64,000 bases of DNA, taken from NCBI GenBank assembly GCA_016860785.1, contig BOKC01000004.1, forward strand, positions 19,111-83,110. The letters run 5' to 3'. Source of the DNA: Patescibacteria group bacterium. Its GTDB lineage: Bacteria; Patescibacteriota; Minisyncoccia; Phycocordibacterales; BOKC01. Of the stretch, positions 22,957 through 33,327 are shown in pieces. The notes under the pieces are model-generated. The model had not been told where the DNA came from and ran no database searches. It saw nothing but the letters and a program-made list of their open reading frames with translations. A program made the position numbers and the translations under genes. The stretch's first letter is position 1, and each line of letters starts with the position of its first letter.

Positions 22957-23634
22957 CTAATTACTTTTTGCACCTTTCTCCTCAAAGATATCTCCTCTGT
23001 AAATCCAGACTTTTATTCCCAAGTTACCGTAAGGCAACACGGCTTCTTGTCTCGCAAAATCAACATCAGCGCGAAAAGTCTGAAGAGGAATTCTACCGGC
23101 TTTTTTGCTCTCCTTTCTGGACATTGTTGCGCCACCTAAACGGCCTGAAAGCTGAATCTTTGCACCAATTACATCTCGATTAGCCATTACTTTGTCCAGG
23201 GTCTGCTTTATTACTCGACGAAAAGGCATTCTTTTCTCCAAACCTTCAGCGATCATTTGACTGACAATAGCGGCATTTGATTCTGGAGATTTCACTTCTT
23301 TTATATCGATCTTTAACTCCTGAGCTTCCGAAGAAAAACCAGCCTTTCTAATCTTCTTGACCAATTCTTCTTTCAGTTTAGCGGCACCTTCTCCACTCCG
23401 GCCTATAATTAAGCCCGGTCTTGAAGTCTCGATAACGACTTTCAAAATTTTTTGATTTCTTTCAATTATAACGTTCGCAATATAAAATCCTTTCAACCTT
23501 TTCTTTAGAAAGTCTCTAATCAGAAGGTCGCTTCTTAAAGAATCGGTGTATTTCTGCTTCAAGCCAAACCATTGAGACTTCCAACCTCTTAAAATTCCGA
23601 TTCTATGAGCATAAGGATGAACATTGTGCGGCAT
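22957..23634 (-). CDS. rpsC: 30S ribosomal protein S3
   Basis: 225 residues: the N-terminal KH type II domain with GRSGEGAAKLKEEL, and the C-terminal domain with KRMPFRRVIKQTLDKVMANRDVIGAKIQLSGRLGGATMSR and GNLGIKVWIYRGD. S3 forms part of the mRNA entry and helicase site. Four nt separate it from rplV. Confidence 0.97.
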   Translation of the reverse strand: MPHNVHPYAHRIGILRGWKSQWFGLKQKYTDSLRSDLLIRDFLKKRLKGFYIANVIIERNQKILKVVIETSRPGLIIGRSGEGAAKLKEELVKKIRKAGFSSEAQELKIDIKEVKSPESNAAIVSQMIAEGLEKRMPFRRVIKQTLDKVMANRDVIGAKIQLSGRLGGATMSRKESKKAGRIPLQTFRADVDFARQEAVLPYGNLGIKVWIYRGDIFEEKGAKSN

Positions 23635-23638
23635 AAAT

Positions 23639-24031
23639 TTATTTTTTGTTTGGCTTGGATTTTTTACTACTTATAATTTCCGCGCCATCTTTTTTCATCG
23701 GTTTTTCTTCCAAAACTAAAGAAATATGGCTGGTTCTTTTGCGAACCGGCATAACTCGTCCTCGGGCGCGAAACCGGCGTCGGTATAATATCGTTCCTGC
23801 ATCCACTGAAATTTTTTTGACTTTTAGCTGATCTGGGTCAAGTCCAAGTCCTTTGGCATTCGCCGCGGCTGATTGAACAAGTTTTTTAATCGGTGAAGCG
23901 GCGCTTTTATTTAAAAAACTTAAAGCCACCAAGGCATCACTAACCGCCTTGCCGCGAATTGCATCCGCCGCCAATCGGACTTTTCTCGGCGACTGCCTCA
24001 ACATATTCAGTTTTGCTGAAACGGTTTTCAT
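23639..24031 (-). CDS. rplV: 50S ribosomal protein L22
   Basis: 130 residues, with LRQSPRKVRLAADAIRGK, the conserved KKISVDAGTILYRRRFRARGRVMPVRKRTSHISLVLEE hairpin that lines the exit tunnel, and a basic tail. It lies between rpsS (14 nt) and rpsC (4 nt). Confidence 0.97.
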   Translation of the reverse strand: MKTVSAKLNMLRQSPRKVRLAADAIRGKAVSDALVALSFLNKSAASPIKKLVQSAAANAKGLGLDPDQLKVKKISVDAGTILYRRRFRARGRVMPVRKRTSHISLVLEEKPMKKDGAEIISSKKSKPNKK

Positions 24032-24045
24032 GTTCCTTATTTAAA

Positions 24046-24399
24046 TTATTTTCCCGGAGCTTTAGCTGAATCCCCACTTGTCTTTGCCGCTCTTGCCGCC
24101 TCTATTTCAGATTCTTTCTTTTTCTGCTCCAAATCTTTCTGCATTTTTCCGCCGTGTTTAACAAATTTTCTAGTTAAAGAGAATTCGCCAAGACGATGTC
24201 CGACCATATCTTCATTTACTCTTACCTCAATATGTTCCCTGCCATTATGAACACCAAAAGCAAAACCCACCATTTCCGGTGAAATTTGACTGTCCCGCGA
24301 CCAAGTCTTGATAACTCCAACATCATCAGGTTTTTTACCGGAAATCTTCTTCAGTAATCTTGGGTCAACGTAAGGTCCTTTTTTTGATGATCTAACCAT
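24046..24399 (-). CDS. rpsS: 30S ribosomal protein S19 with C-terminal extension
   Basis: 117 residues, about 25 longer than usual. The core [39 protein letters not shown] and [21 protein letters not shown] is intact; the extension is a charged, Ala-rich tail ([16 protein letters not shown]). S19 contacts the A-site finger. A 71-nt gap separates it from rplB. Confidence 0.96.
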   Translation of the reverse strand: MVRSSKKGPYVDPRLLKKISGKKPDDVGVIKTWSRDSQISPEMVGFAFGVHNGREHIEVRVNEDMVGHRLGEFSLTRKFVKHGGKMQKDLEQKKKESEIEAARAAKTSGDSAKAPGK

Positions 24400-24470
24400 A
24401 TTAAAAATAAAAGCTCATGGCGAGCTATAAAAAGAATAGCAGAAAGCGTTTTATTGTCAAACAAAAAGTC

Positions 24471-25316
24471 CTATTGGCGCTTCTTGCCGACCTTCCTTCT
24501 GGAAACTATGAACTTATTTGAGTACTTCTTGGTTTTTCTGGTCTTTTGGCCCTTACCTGTAGGCTTTCCCCATTTGCTTTTAGCCCTTCTTAATCCGCGA
24601 CCGGAACGCCCTTCACCTCCACCATAAGGATGGTCAACTGGATTCATAGCCGAACCCCTGACGGTCGGACGGATACCAAGCCACCTGCTCCTTCCGGCTT
24701 TACCAATATTTACCAAACGATTTTCCGGATTAGAAACCGAACCAACTGATGCCCAACAATTTTCTGGCACCCTACGCACTTCGCTCGAAGGCATTTTAAG
24801 TCCAATATATCCAGCGTCTTTTGCGACTATTTCAGCAAAGCTTCCCGCGCTTCTCACAAGGCGTGCTCCGCCGGAAGGTTTTAATTCAACATTGTAGACA
24901 AAGGTTCCAACCTCCAGATTCTTAAGAGGTAAACGATTACCAGCCTTGATAGGAGCTTCTTCCGCAATCAAAAGCTCTTCACCAGCCACCACCCCTTGAG
25001 GCAAGAGTATGTATGCCTTTTCTCCATCGGCAAAAACTGCAAGACCAATAAAACCAGTCCGGAAAGGATCATATTCAACAGAAACTATTTTGAAAGGTAT
25101 TCCTTTTTTATTCAAAGCAAAATCAACCATTCTGTATCTTTTCTTGTGTCCACCACCTTTATGTCTGGTGGTAATCCGACCTTGGTTATTTCTCCCAACA
25201 GCCAATTTTCCGCCTTTAGTCAAAGACTTCTGGGGTTTTTTAGATGTCAAAACTCCCTTAAAGCCGGGGATAGACATTTGTCTTCTGCTTGCAGTTGTCG
25301 GTTTGAATGTTTTCAT
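24471..25316 (-). CDS. rplB: 50S ribosomal protein L2
   Basis: 281 residues. The N-terminal OB-like and SH3-like domains and the highly conserved VRGSAMNPVDHPYGGGEGRSGRG, containing the essential His of the peptidyl-transferase neighbourhood, are intact, followed by KGQKTRKTKKYSNKFIVSRR. It follows rplW by 38 nt. Confidence 0.98.
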   Translation of the reverse strand: MKTFKPTTASRRQMSIPGFKGVLTSKKPQKSLTKGGKLAVGRNNQGRITTRHKGGGHKKRYRMVDFALNKKGIPFKIVSVEYDPFRTGFIGLAVFADGEKAYILLPQGVVAGEELLIAEEAPIKAGNRLPLKNLEVGTFVYNVELKPSGGARLVRSAGSFAEIVAKDAGYIGLKMPSSEVRRVPENCWASVGSVSNPENRLVNIGKAGRSRWLGIRPTVRGSAMNPVDHPYGGGEGRSGRGLRRAKSKWGKPTGKGQKTRKTKKYSNKFIVSRRKVGKKRQ

Positions 25317-25354
25317 ATTTTTTAAAAAACAAATAAAAGTCTGTTCCGAAAAAG

Positions 25355-25780
25355 TTAGACAATGTCTATCTTATCGCCATCTTTCAGATAAACATACGCT
25401 TTTTTAACTGCCGGCTTAACCCCTTTTCTTCCCCTTACGATCAAGTTTTTTGCTGGATTTTTTACTATGTTTATCTTGCGCGGATTAACTTTATAAATTT
25501 TTTCTATGGTTTTTCTAACAGAAATTTTTGTCGCATCTTTTCTGACCTCAAAAATATAGACGCCTTTTTGTTGTTCGTCTGTAGCTTTTTCGGTAATCCT
25601 TGGCCTCAAAATGACATCGGCTGGATAATTCAGCGTCGAATTAGCCAAAAAATCACCCTTCGTCAAAGTCGGGTTCGCACCAGATTCAGAAGAAATCTTT
25701 TCGGCTTTTTTTTCTTCAACAGCTTTGGCAGCTTTTGCGGCCGCTGGTTTTTTTTCTTTTTTTGTTTTAAAGAGCGCCAT
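25355..25780 (-). CDS. rplW: 50S ribosomal protein L23 with Ala/Lys-rich N-terminal extension
   Basis: 141 residues. The first 45 or so are low-complexity (KKPAAAKAAKAVEEKKAEK); the L23 core follows, with PADVILRPRITEKATDEQQKG and VNPRKINIVKNPAKN. L23 is the docking site for trigger factor and SRP at the tunnel exit; a short trigger-factor-like protein is encoded at 55307. It starts 2 nt after rplD. Confidence 0.96.
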   Translation of the reverse strand: MALFKTKKEKKPAAAKAAKAVEEKKAEKISSESGANPTLTKGDFLANSTLNYPADVILRPRITEKATDEQQKGVYIFEVRKDATKISVRKTIEKIYKVNPRKINIVKNPAKNLIVRGRKGVKPAVKKAYVYLKDGDKIDIV

Positions 25781-25782
25781 AA

Positions 25783-26442
25783 TTAAATTTTACCTGGAAT
25801 TTTTTTCAATGATTCTTCGGGGTTGGCTATAATCAAATATTTATGCTCGAGTAATAAAAGCGGATTGATATTTTTAATCTCTTCCACTTCCATATTCCCA
25901 AAATTCCTAAAACTCTTCTCCAAATTTTTATTTTTATCAGCCAAAGCAATGACTGCTGAATTCTTTTTCTTAGAAACCAAATTTTCAAAACCAGAAACAG
26001 CGGAAAGAGAGGACAGCGCTTTTTTAGCTTCACTGGTTTTTGGCCCAGAGAAATCAAAAGATTCAATAAATAATATCTCACCATCAGCTAACTTTCGGCT
26101 CAAAACCACCCTTAAGGCCTTATTTTTTTCTTTTTTATTTATCTTTTTTTCAAAACTCTTATCACTTCGAGGACCGTGAGCGACTCCGCCACCAACCCAA
26201 ATCGGGCTTCGAATTGAACCGTGTCTGGCACGACCAGTCCCTTTTTGCCTCCAAGGTTTTTTACCACCACCACTTACTTCACCTCTATTTTTAGTGTGAG
26301 CCGTACCGGCCCTTTTGTTTGAAGCCATAGAAACCGCAACTTTGTGAATCAAATCGTCATTCCACGCAACACCAAAAACCTCTTCGGGTAATTGAATCTT
26401 TCCCGCCTCTTTTCCTTCTTTGTTGTAAATTTTGGCTTCCAT
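25783..26442 (-). CDS. rplD: 50S ribosomal protein L4
   Basis: 219 residues. The extended loop region SNKRAGTAHTKNRGEVSGGGKKPWRQKGTGRARHGSIRSPIWVGGGVAHGP that reaches the tunnel constriction is conserved, followed by the globular C-terminal domain. It lies between rplC and rplW in S10-operon order. Confidence 0.97.
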   Translation of the reverse strand: MEAKIYNKEGKEAGKIQLPEEVFGVAWNDDLIHKVAVSMASNKRAGTAHTKNRGEVSGGGKKPWRQKGTGRARHGSIRSPIWVGGGVAHGPRSDKSFEKKINKKEKNKALRVVLSRKLADGEILFIESFDFSGPKTSEAKKALSSLSAVSGFENLVSKKKNSAVIALADKNKNLEKSFRNFGNMEVEEIKNINPLLLLEHKYLIIANPEESLKKIPGKI

Positions 26443-26464
26443 AAATATTAAGTGAAAATCAATA

Positions 26465-27091
26465 CTACTCTATAGACAAGATTTCAACAAAAGTTCCTTT
26501 TCTGCCGGGCACCGCACCGGAAACCATTAAATATCCTTCATCATTGTCAACTTTAACGATTTTCAAATTTTTGACAGTTACCCTGTCTCCACCCATTCTA
26601 CCGGCCATTTTCATGCCTTTTACCACTCGGCCACCCGCTCGTCCGCCACCACCAATTGATCCTGGCTCCCTTTCAGAATGTTTCTGACCGTGAGTCCTAG
26701 GACCACCGGCAAAACCATGTCTTTTAACAACGCCCTGAAAACCCTTGGCTTTGGAAACCGCCGAGACACGAACATCGTCGTTTTCAGAGAAAATCGAGGA
26801 AACAATCTTGTCACCAACCTTAAAAGAAGACAAGTCTTCTCCGGACAAGCGAAACTCTTTAAAGTATCTATAGTTTCCCAAATCTTTCAAATGACCCTTT
26901 TGTGGCTTTTTTATCTTTTTTTCTTTTACCTCCTGAAAACCAACCTGCAAGGCAAAATAGCCATCAGTTTCAAGATTTTTTATCTGCGTGACAACCTGCG
27001 GACAAGTTTTAACAACCGTTGCCGGCACAGCCCGTCCGTCGGTATCAAATATTTGGGTCATTCCGATTTTCTCTCCGATGATAAATTTCAT
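26465..27091 (-). CDS. rplC: 50S ribosomal protein L3
   Basis: 208 residues beginning MKFIIGEKIGMTQIFD, with the W-finger region KGFQGVVKRHGFAGGPRTHGQKHSEREPGSIGGG and the C-terminal KIVKVDNDEGYLMVSGAVPGRKG. It sits near the peptidyl-transferase centre. It follows rpsJ by 74 nt and rplD by 22 nt. Confidence 0.97.
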   Translation of the reverse strand: MKFIIGEKIGMTQIFDTDGRAVPATVVKTCPQVVTQIKNLETDGYFALQVGFQEVKEKKIKKPQKGHLKDLGNYRYFKEFRLSGEDLSSFKVGDKIVSSIFSENDDVRVSAVSKAKGFQGVVKRHGFAGGPRTHGQKHSEREPGSIGGGGRAGGRVVKGMKMAGRMGGDRVTVKNLKIVKVDNDEGYLMVSGAVPGRKGTFVEILSIE

Positions 27092-27165
27092 AATAATTTA
27101 GAAAACTAGACTTCAGGCCCAAAAACAAATTTTGATCTCTAGCACCCAAAGTCTAGCGCCTATTC

Positions 27166-27525
27166 TTACATTATTTTCACGTCTATTTCAACTCCTGAAG
27201 GTAGGTTAAGGTTGGTTAAAGATTCAACTATTTTAGGGTCCGGATTAATGATATCAATCAGTCTTTTATGAACCCTCATCTCAAATTGCTCTCTTGAGTT
27301 TTTATAAACAAAAGATGCTCGGTTAACGGTGTATTTTTTTATCTCTGTTGGAAGAGGAATTGGCCCAACGACTTCTGCATCAAACCTCAAGGCGGTATCA
27401 ATAATCTGTTTTACCGATAGATCCAGAACTTTATGTTCATAAGCTCTGACACGAATCCTCAGTTTTGAAATACCAGCATCTCCGCCCTTTTTGGCCTTTT
27501 TTTCTTTTTTTTCTTTAGTTGGCAT
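27166..27525 (-). CDS. rpsJ: 30S ribosomal protein S10 with Lys-rich N-terminal extension
   Basis: 119 residues. About 20 extra N-terminal residues ([15 protein letters not shown]) precede the core [42 protein letters not shown] and the C-terminal [11 protein letters not shown]. In this genome S10 follows tuf by 63 nt, so the str and S10 clusters are joined. Confidence 0.96.
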   Translation of the reverse strand: MPTKEKKEKKAKKGGDAGISKLRIRVRAYEHKVLDLSVKQIIDTALRFDAEVVGPIPLPTEIKKYTVNRASFVYKNSREQFEMRVHKRLIDIINPDPKIVESLTNLNLPSGVEIDVKIM

Positions 27526-27588
27526 ATTTTGGTTTTACGATTTACCAAACACCGTTAACTTAAGATGACAATGAGCTTGATTGATTAT

Positions 27589-28779
27589 CTATGCTATAAC
27601 CTTGGTAACAACTCCGGCACCAACTGTTTTACCTCCTTCTCTAATGGCAAACCTTTGTTGTTCTTCAAGGGCGACCGGTGCCACAAGTTTGACTTTGAGT
27701 TTTACTGTATCTCCGGGCATAACCATTTCAACGCCTTCCGGCAAAGTAGATTCTCCAGTAACGTCAGTTGTTCTCATGTAGAATTGCGGTTTGTATCCAG
27801 TAAAAAATGGAGTGTGGCGTCCGCCTTCCTCTTTCTTCAAGATATAGACTTCCGTTTCAAATTCTGTGTGCGGAGTAATTGAACCTGGCTTGGCTAGAAC
27901 TTGACCGCGGTGAATATCCTCTTTCTTCAAACCGCGAAGTAGTATTCCGGCATTATCACCAGCCATACCTTCGGAGAGTGATTTATTGAACATTTCAATT
28001 CCAGTAACAACTGTTTTCTGGGTATCTTTAAGTCCAACAACCTCAATTTCTTCACCAACTTTCAACTTTCCTCTCTCTATTCTGCCTGTTACCACAGTTC
28101 CTCTACCTTCAATTGAGAAAATATCTTCAACTGGCATAAGAAATGGTTTTTCAACATCTCTTTCCGGCATTGGAATATATTCGTCAAGAGCATTAGCCAA
28201 TTCCATAACCTTTTGCGACCATTCATCATTATTGTCTTGAGATTCTAATGCCTTGAGAGCAGAACCGCGAATAACCGGAGCATTAGCACCGTCAAATTCA
28301 TATTTATTCAAAAGCTCTCTGACTTCTTCTTCAACTAGGTCAATAAGCTCTTTGTCTGGCACAGCGTCACACTTATTTAGAAAAACGATTATTTTAGGCA
28401 CGCCGATTTGCTTGGCCAAAAGAATGTGCTCTCTGGTCTGTGGCATAACACCGTCAGTTGCGGCAACAACCAAAATCGCGCCGTCCATTTGAGCGGCACC
28501 AGTAATCATGTTTTTAATGTAGTCAGCGTGGCCCGGGGCATCAATGTGAGCATAATGTCTTTTGTCTGTCTCGTATTCGTTGTGAGACAAAGCAATAGTA
28601 ATACCTCTGGCTTTTTCTTCCGGAGCCGAGTCAATTTGGTCTACGCCCTTCAACTTAACGTTTTTGCCGGCACGATTCAAAACATTCAAAATCGCAGCGG
28701 TCAAAGTAGTTTTGCCGTGGTCAACGTGACCAATGGTTCCGACGTTGACATGTGGCTTGGATCTATCAAAATCTGCCAT
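27589..28779 (-). CDS. tuf: Elongation factor Tu
   Basis: 396 residues. GTPase that delivers aminoacyl-tRNA to the ribosome. G1 [11 protein letters not shown]2 with RGITI, G3 DAPGHADY, G4 NKCD, then the two beta-barrel domains with [14 protein letters not shown] and FRKP-equivalent regions through GVVTKVIA. Full length, standard. It has a candidate promoter of its own in the 205-nt gap after fusA. Confidence 0.98.
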   Translation of the reverse strand: MADFDRSKPHVNVGTIGHVDHGKTTLTAAILNVLNRAGKNVKLKGVDQIDSAPEEKARGITIALSHNEYETDKRHYAHIDAPGHADYIKNMITGAAQMDGAILVVAATDGVMPQTREHILLAKQIGVPKIIVFLNKCDAVPDKELIDLVEEEVRELLNKYEFDGANAPVIRGSALKALESQDNNDEWSQKVMELANALDEYIPMPERDVEKPFLMPVEDIFSIEGRGTVVTGRIERGKLKVGEEIEVVGLKDTQKTVVTGIEMFNKSLSEGMAGDNAGILLRGLKKEDIHRGQVLAKPGSITPHTEFETEVYILKKEEGGRHTPFFTGYKPQFYMRTTDVTGESTLPEGVEMVMPGDTVKLKVKLVAPVALEEQQRFAIREGGKTVGAGVVTKVIA

Positions 28780-28872
28780 ATTATTTTTTATTGTTAATTG
28801 TTAATTATTAACTGATTGTCGCTGTCTTTCAAAACAAGCAACAAAAATCACTTCACTTTTAAGTGTAGAACC

Positions 28873-28900
28873 ATACTAACAGAAAAACAGTTAGAGTCAA
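28873..28900 (-). promoter_or_regulatory. Candidate promoter of tuf
   Basis: Minus strand: TTGACT (28895-28900), 16-bp spacer, TAGTAT (28873-28878). It lies in the fusA-tuf gap about 95 nt before the tuf start. The remaining gap (to 28985) shows only a weak TATTCAA / TTGAATA inverted repeat. Confidence 0.45.
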
Positions 28901-28984
28901 GGATTTCCTGTTAATTATTAAGATTTGAGTATTCAAAACGTTTCTACCACTAAAAGCAAGATAGTTGAATACCCTCTTAACTAC

Positions 28985-31123
28985 CTATTTTCTTGACTCA
29001 ATTATTTCTTGAGCAACGTTTGGAGGTACGATTTCGTAATGATCAAATTCCATCATGGCAGTGCCTCGTCCTTCAGTCATAGAACGCAAGGCAGTAACAT
29101 ATCCGAACATTTCGGAAAGCGGAACTTTGGCAACAATTGATTTTAATTCACCCTTGTCTTCCATAGAATCAATCTGACCTCTTTTAGAATTCAAATTGCC
29201 TGTTATATCACCCATAAATTTTTCCGGAACAACGACTTCAACTTTCATTATTGGCTCTAAAAGTACTGGCTTGGCTTTCTTGGCCGCTTCTTGAAAAGCT
29301 TGCGAGGCGGCAATCTTATACGCAATTTCTGAAGAATCAACATCGTGATATGAGCCGAAGGTTAATTCGCAGGAAACATCTGTCATTTTGTAGCCGGCAA
29401 CAACACCTCTCTCCATAGCTTCCCTCACTCCTTTTTCAACAGCAGGAATGAATTCTTGCGGTATGACTCCGCCCTTGATTGAATCAATAAATTCAAAGCC
29501 CTCTTCCCGTTTGATATTTTTCGGTAATTTTTCTGGAGCGGGTCCAAGTGGTTTTAAAACTATCTTTACATGACCATATTGTCCACGACCACCAGTTTGT
29601 TTGATATATTTATTTTCAACTTCAGCCGTGCCGGTAATTGTTTCTTTATATGCTACTTGCGGTTTGCCGACACTTGTCTCAACACTAAATTCTCTTTTCA
29701 TTCGATCAACTAAAATTTCCAAATGGAGTTCGCCCATTCCCATAATAACCGTCTCACCGGTTTCCGGATCACTTTTAACCCTGAAGGTTGGGTCTTCATC
29801 CGATAGACGCTTTAGGGCGATACCCATTTTTTCCTGGTCGGCCTTAGTCTTTGGCTCAACTCTCAACGAAATAACCGGTTCCGGAAATTCTATTTTTTCC
29901 AAAATGATTTGCTTGTTTTCATCACAAAGAGTGTCCCCTGTTTTGGCATTTCTAAGACCCACAGCGGCGGCGATTTCTCCAGCAAAAACTGTCTTGACCT
30001 CTTCTCTTTCGTTGGCGTGCATTCTAAGAATACGACCAAGTCTCTCTTTTTCTCCTGTTGTGGAATTATAAACATAAGAGCCAGAAGAAATTATGCCGGA
30101 GTAAACCCGGAAGTAGGTTAGTTGACCGACATAAGGATCGGTTTGAAGCTTGAAAGCTAGAGCGGCAAAGGGCTCGCTGTCAGAAGATTTTCTGTCTATT
30201 TCCTCTCCGGTCTTCGGGTCTATTCCTTTTATCGGAGGCACGTCAATCGGCGAGGGTAAATAATCTATCACTGCATCCAAAACCAACTGCACTCCCTTAT
30301 TTTTCAAAGCCGAACCGGTGAAAACCGGCACTATCTTATTTTCAATGACGGCTTTTCTTAAAGTTGTTTTCAAATCACTAATAGGAATTTCCTGCCCATC
30401 AAGATATTTACTCATCAAAAGCTCGTCATTTTCTACAATTTTTTCAACAAGTTCCGCGTGGTACTTTAGAGCGTCGGCCTTATGGTTCTCCGGAATTTCT
30501 GCTTCTCGCAAAGTATTTCCCATCTCACCTTCAAAATAATAAGTCTTCATTCTAAGGAGGTCTATAATCGCCTCAAAAGAGCTTTCTTCACCGATTGGAA
30601 TCTGCATTCTGACTGCGTTTTTCGTTAACCTTTTCAAAATTGACTGGAACGACTTCTCGAAACTTCCGCCCATTCTGTCTAGCTTGTTGATAAAACAAAT
30701 TCTTGGAACTTTATATTTGTCAGCTTGTCGCCAAACTGTTTCTGATTGTGGCTCAACGCCGGCCACACCATCAAAAACTACGACTCCGCCGTCTAAAACC
30801 TTAAGTGAGCGCTCCACTTCAACTGTAAAATCAACGTGGCCCGGAGTATCAATTATATTAAACCTATGCTTCTTACTTTGGTCAGATTTTTCTTCATAGG
30901 TCGGCACCCAAAAACAAGTGGTGGCAGCAGAAGTTATCGTAATGCCACGCTCCTTCTCCTGCTCCATCCAATCCATAATCGCTTGCCCTTCATGCACCTC
31001 GCCTATTTTGTGAGAAACACCAGTATAAAAAAGAACGCGTTCGGAAGTGGTGGTTTTCCCAGCATCAATATGAGCGATAATGCCAAAATTTCGTACTTTT
31101 TCTAATGGATAGTCGCGATTCAT
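28985..31123 (-). CDS. fusA: Elongation factor G
   Basis: 712 residues. GTPase that drives translocation. G1 [35 protein letters not shown], domain III, domain IV with [10 protein letters not shown], and domain V ending [26 protein letters not shown]. Full length and standard. It follows rpsG by 62 nt. Confidence 0.98.
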   Translation of the reverse strand: MNRDYPLEKVRNFGIIAHIDAGKTTTSERVLFYTGVSHKIGEVHEGQAIMDWMEQEKERGITITSAATTCFWVPTYEEKSDQSKKHRFNIIDTPGHVDFTVEVERSLKVLDGGVVVFDGVAGVEPQSETVWRQADKYKVPRICFINKLDRMGGSFEKSFQSILKRLTKNAVRMQIPIGEESSFEAIIDLLRMKTYYFEGEMGNTLREAEIPENHKADALKYHAELVEKIVENDELLMSKYLDGQEIPISDLKTTLRKAVIENKIVPVFTGSALKNKGVQLVLDAVIDYLPSPIDVPPIKGIDPKTGEEIDRKSSDSEPFAALAFKLQTDPYVGQLTYFRVYSGIISSGSYVYNSTTGEKERLGRILRMHANEREEVKTVFAGEIAAAVGLRNAKTGDTLCDENKQIILEKIEFPEPVISLRVEPKTKADQEKMGIALKRLSDEDPTFRVKSDPETGETVIMGMGELHLEILVDRMKREFSVETSVGKPQVAYKETITGTAEVENKYIKQTGGRGQYGHVKIVLKPLGPAPEKLPKNIKREEGFEFIDSIKGGVIPQEFIPAVEKGVREAMERGVVAGYKMTDVSCELTFGSYHDVDSSEIAYKIAASQAFQEAAKKAKPVLLEPIMKVEVVVPEKFMGDITGNLNSKRGQIDSMEDKGELKSIVAKVPLSEMFGYVTALRSMTEGRGTAMMEFDHYEIVPPNVAQEIIESRK

Positions 31124-31185
31124 AAATATTGAGAATTTTTTAAAAAGTTTGCAGTGTAAGAAAATTTATCAAAAAAAATAAGACA

Positions 31186-31656
31186 CTACCACGCGAAATG
31201 GGCAAAGGCCTTATTGGCTTCCGCCATTTTGTGCGTATTTTCTCGCTTCTTCACCGCCTCGCCTTCATTTTTGCTGGCTGATAAAATCTCGTCTGAAAGC
31301 CGCTCTCTCATCGGCTTGCCTTTTTTGTTTCTCGCCGCTTCAATAATCCACTTCATTGAAAGGGCTTGCCTTCTTTCGGCTCTGACTTCTCTCGGAATCT
31401 GGTAATTGGCACCCCCAATTCGGCGCGAACGGACTTCCATGTTTGGAGTAGTATTTTTCAGGGCAGTTTCAAAAATTTCCAACGGGTCTTCCGCTTTGGC
31501 TTTTTTAGTTAACAAATCAAAAGAATCGTATACAACCTTACGAGCAACCTCTTTTTTGCCGTCTTCCATAACGTAATTTATAAACTTCTCTATCTTTTGA
31601 GAATCGTATTTATTGTCTGGTCTCAATATTCTTTTGTCTTTAATTTTTCTACGCAT
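31186..31656 (-). CDS. rpsG: 30S ribosomal protein S7
   Basis: 156 residues, with [57 protein letters not shown] and a C-terminal [15 protein letters not shown]7 organises the 3' major domain of 16S rRNA. It follows rpsL by 50 nt. Confidence 0.97.
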   Translation of the reverse strand: MRRKIKDKRILRPDNKYDSQKIEKFINYVMEDGKKEVARKVVYDSFDLLTKKAKAEDPLEIFETALKNTTPNMEVRSRRIGGANYQIPREVRAERRQALSMKWIIEAARNKKGKPMRERLSDEILSASKNEGEAVKKRENTHKMAEANKAFAHFAW

Positions 31657-31706
31657 AAAATTAGGTTATTAGGATGTTAGGTTTTAGGAATTTTCCTAGT
31701 GCCTAG

Positions 31707-32114
31707 TTACTTTGGTTTTTTAGATCCATATAAACTTCTACCCTGTCGGCGGCTCTCAACACCGGTCGTATCCAAAACGCCACGGACAATCGTGTAGCGT
31801 AAACCAACATCCTTTACTCTTCCTCCTCTTAAAAGCACAACGGAGTGTTCCTGTAGAGCATGTCCAATACCAGGAATATAGGCGGTTACTTCCATGCCAT
31901 TTGTCAAACGTACTCTGGCGATTTTTCTGATAGCAGAATTCGGTTTTTTTGGAGTTTTGGTAGTAACTTTAACGCAAACACCTCTTTTAAAAGGCGCTGG
32001 GTAATATACCGGCTTATTTTTAAGCACATTAAAACCTTTGGCCAAAGCCACCGCTTTTGACTTCTTTGAAATCTTTTTTCTGCTTTTTTTTACTAATTGA
32101 TTGATCGTCGGCAT
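31707..32114 (-). CDS. rpsL: 30S ribosomal protein S12
   Basis: 135 residues from the ATG at 32114 ([14 protein letters not shown]), the family start; the open frame extends four codons upstream. [24 protein letters not shown] and [15 protein letters not shown] are intact, with lysines at the positions where streptomycin-resistance changes occur elsewhere. First gene of the translation block. Confidence 0.97.
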   Translation of the reverse strand: MPTINQLVKKSRKKISKKSKAVALAKGFNVLKNKPVYYPAPFKRGVCVKVTTKTPKKPNSAIRKIARVRLTNGMEVTAYIPGIGHALQEHSVVLLRGGRVKDVGLRYTIVRGVLDTTGVESRRQGRSLYGSKKPK

Positions 32115-32167
32115 AATTAAAATCAAATTTGAAAACCCGAAACGCTAAAAAACAAATACAGGGCTGT

Positions 32168-32195
32168 ATATTATCACAGACCAAAGAGAAAGCAA
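32168..32195 (-). promoter_or_regulatory. Promoter of the rpsL-led translation block
   Basis: Minus strand: TTGCTT (32190-32195), 16-bp spacer, TAATAT (32168-32173) within TGTGATAATATA. Predicted leader about 47 nt to the rpsL ATG. It lies in the 106-nt gap after the M50 protease gene. Confidence 0.6.
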
Positions 32196-32220
32196 GACTT
32201 GGAATCTGGGAAAACTAAAG

Positions 32221-32871
32221 TCAGCCCAAAAATCTCATTAGTCCGTCTATACCAGCTGGACCAGTTATTAGATAAAAGAACCACAAGACAACCGGAAAGA
32301 TAAATCGCCAAAGAACAAAGATGAAAAAAAATACCAAAATTAAGCCAAATTGCTCCAAGACAAGACGAAATCTCTGCATGTGGTATGGCAAAACGGAAAA
32401 AAGTATTTTTGAACCATCAAGAGGTGGGATTGGGACAAGATTGAAAATCGCGAGAATGATATTCATAAAGACAACAATACTCGCTAAATCAGTGAAAGCC
32501 GGCGGAAAAACTCCAAAAACGACATTCAGTCGGACGATTAAGCCGAATATTACGGCTATCAATATATTGGTTAAAGGCCCAGCGGCGGCTACAATCGCTT
32601 CTCCCCATTTTTGGTTGCGGAGATTGTAGGGATTGTAAGGAACCGGCTTCGCCCAACCAAAAATTAGATTGCCGGGTAAAATATAGAGTAAAAGCGGAAC
32701 CAAAACCGAGCCGACCGGGTCAAGGTGTTTAATCGGGTTTAGAGTCAGCCGACCGGCGTATTTAGCGGTAGAATCGCCAAGCCAAAGAGCCGAATAGCCG
32801 TGAGCCAGTTCGTGTAGCACTACCGACATTATGAGTATGACTATAATAAAAATAAAATCAGGACCGGCCAT
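32221..32871 (-). CDS. M50 (site-2 protease) family membrane zinc metalloprotease
   Basis: 216 residues, about five or six helices. The zinc site HELAHG lies in the first conserved helix and the third ligand region reads NLVPIPPLDGSK. LTLNPIKHLDPVGSVLVPLLLYI is the family signature between them. No PDZ domain. Proteases of this short subgroup act inside the membrane, but their substrates are mostly unknown. It is upstream of rpsL on the same strand. Confidence 0.9.
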   Translation of the reverse strand: MAGPDFIFIIVILIMSVVLHELAHGYSALWLGDSTAKYAGRLTLNPIKHLDPVGSVLVPLLLYILPGNLIFGWAKPVPYNPYNLRNQKWGEAIVAAAGPLTNILIAVIFGLIVRLNVVFGVFPPAFTDLASIVVFMNIILAIFNLVPIPPLDGSKILFSVLPYHMQRFRLVLEQFGLILVFFFIFVLWRFIFPVVLWFFYLITGPAGIDGLMRFLG

Positions 32872-33018
32872 AAAAAGTTGAAAGTTTAAAGTGGAAAGTT
32901 AAAAGTTTGGATTTTTAATGAGGTTATGATAGCATAATATTTCATATAATATAAAACATGAAGTGTAGAACAGAACTGGCTGAAATTCCAATGTTCAATA
33001 TTACATGTTACCTGTTTC

Positions 33019-33261
33019 ATGAGTAAGATTTGTCCAATCACACAAAAGAAAACAATCGTTGGTGGGGGATATTCCAACCGCACACGTGCCACCAAATTTA
33101 ATCCGACTGGCAAAAAACCAAAGCGGCCGAATATCCAACGCAAAAGAATTTACATTCCGGAACTTAAAAAAACGGTATCTTTAAACATCTCAACCAAAGG
33201 CCTAAAAACCATTCGCAAGAACGGCGCTTATCAGACACTCAAAAAAGCCGGTGTGATTTAA
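33019..33261 (+). CDS. rpmB: 50S ribosomal protein L28
   Basis: 80 residues. CPITQKKTIVGGGYSNRTRATKFNPTGKKPKRPNIQRKRIYIPELKKTVSLNISTKGLKTI covers the family core. It stands alone; a -10 box TATAAT at 32945-32950 lies about 70 nt upstream. An intrinsic terminator follows. The stretch 32876-32912 before it is a low-complexity AAAGTTGAAAGT repeat. Confidence 0.95.
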   Translation: MSKICPITQKKTIVGGGYSNRTRATKFNPTGKKPKRPNIQRKRIYIPELKKTVSLNISTKGLKTIRKNGAYQTLKKAGVI

Positions 33262-33276
33262 ATAGGCGCTAGGCTC

Positions 33277-33316
33277 TAGTAAAAACCCCCAGCGGTCTGA
33301 CCGTTGGGGGTTTTAA
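33277..33316 (+). terminator. Terminator of rpmB, bidirectional
   Basis: Stem AAAACCCCCAGCGGTC / GACCGTTGGGGGTTTT. It lies between rpmB and the 3' end of the converging metallo-beta-lactamase gene and suits both. Confidence 0.92.
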
Positions 33317-33327
33317 ATTTACTTAAA

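Noticed and set aside
32886..33143. Minus-strand frame opposite rpmB
   Set aside because: Shadow of L28; no start signals and no protein family.
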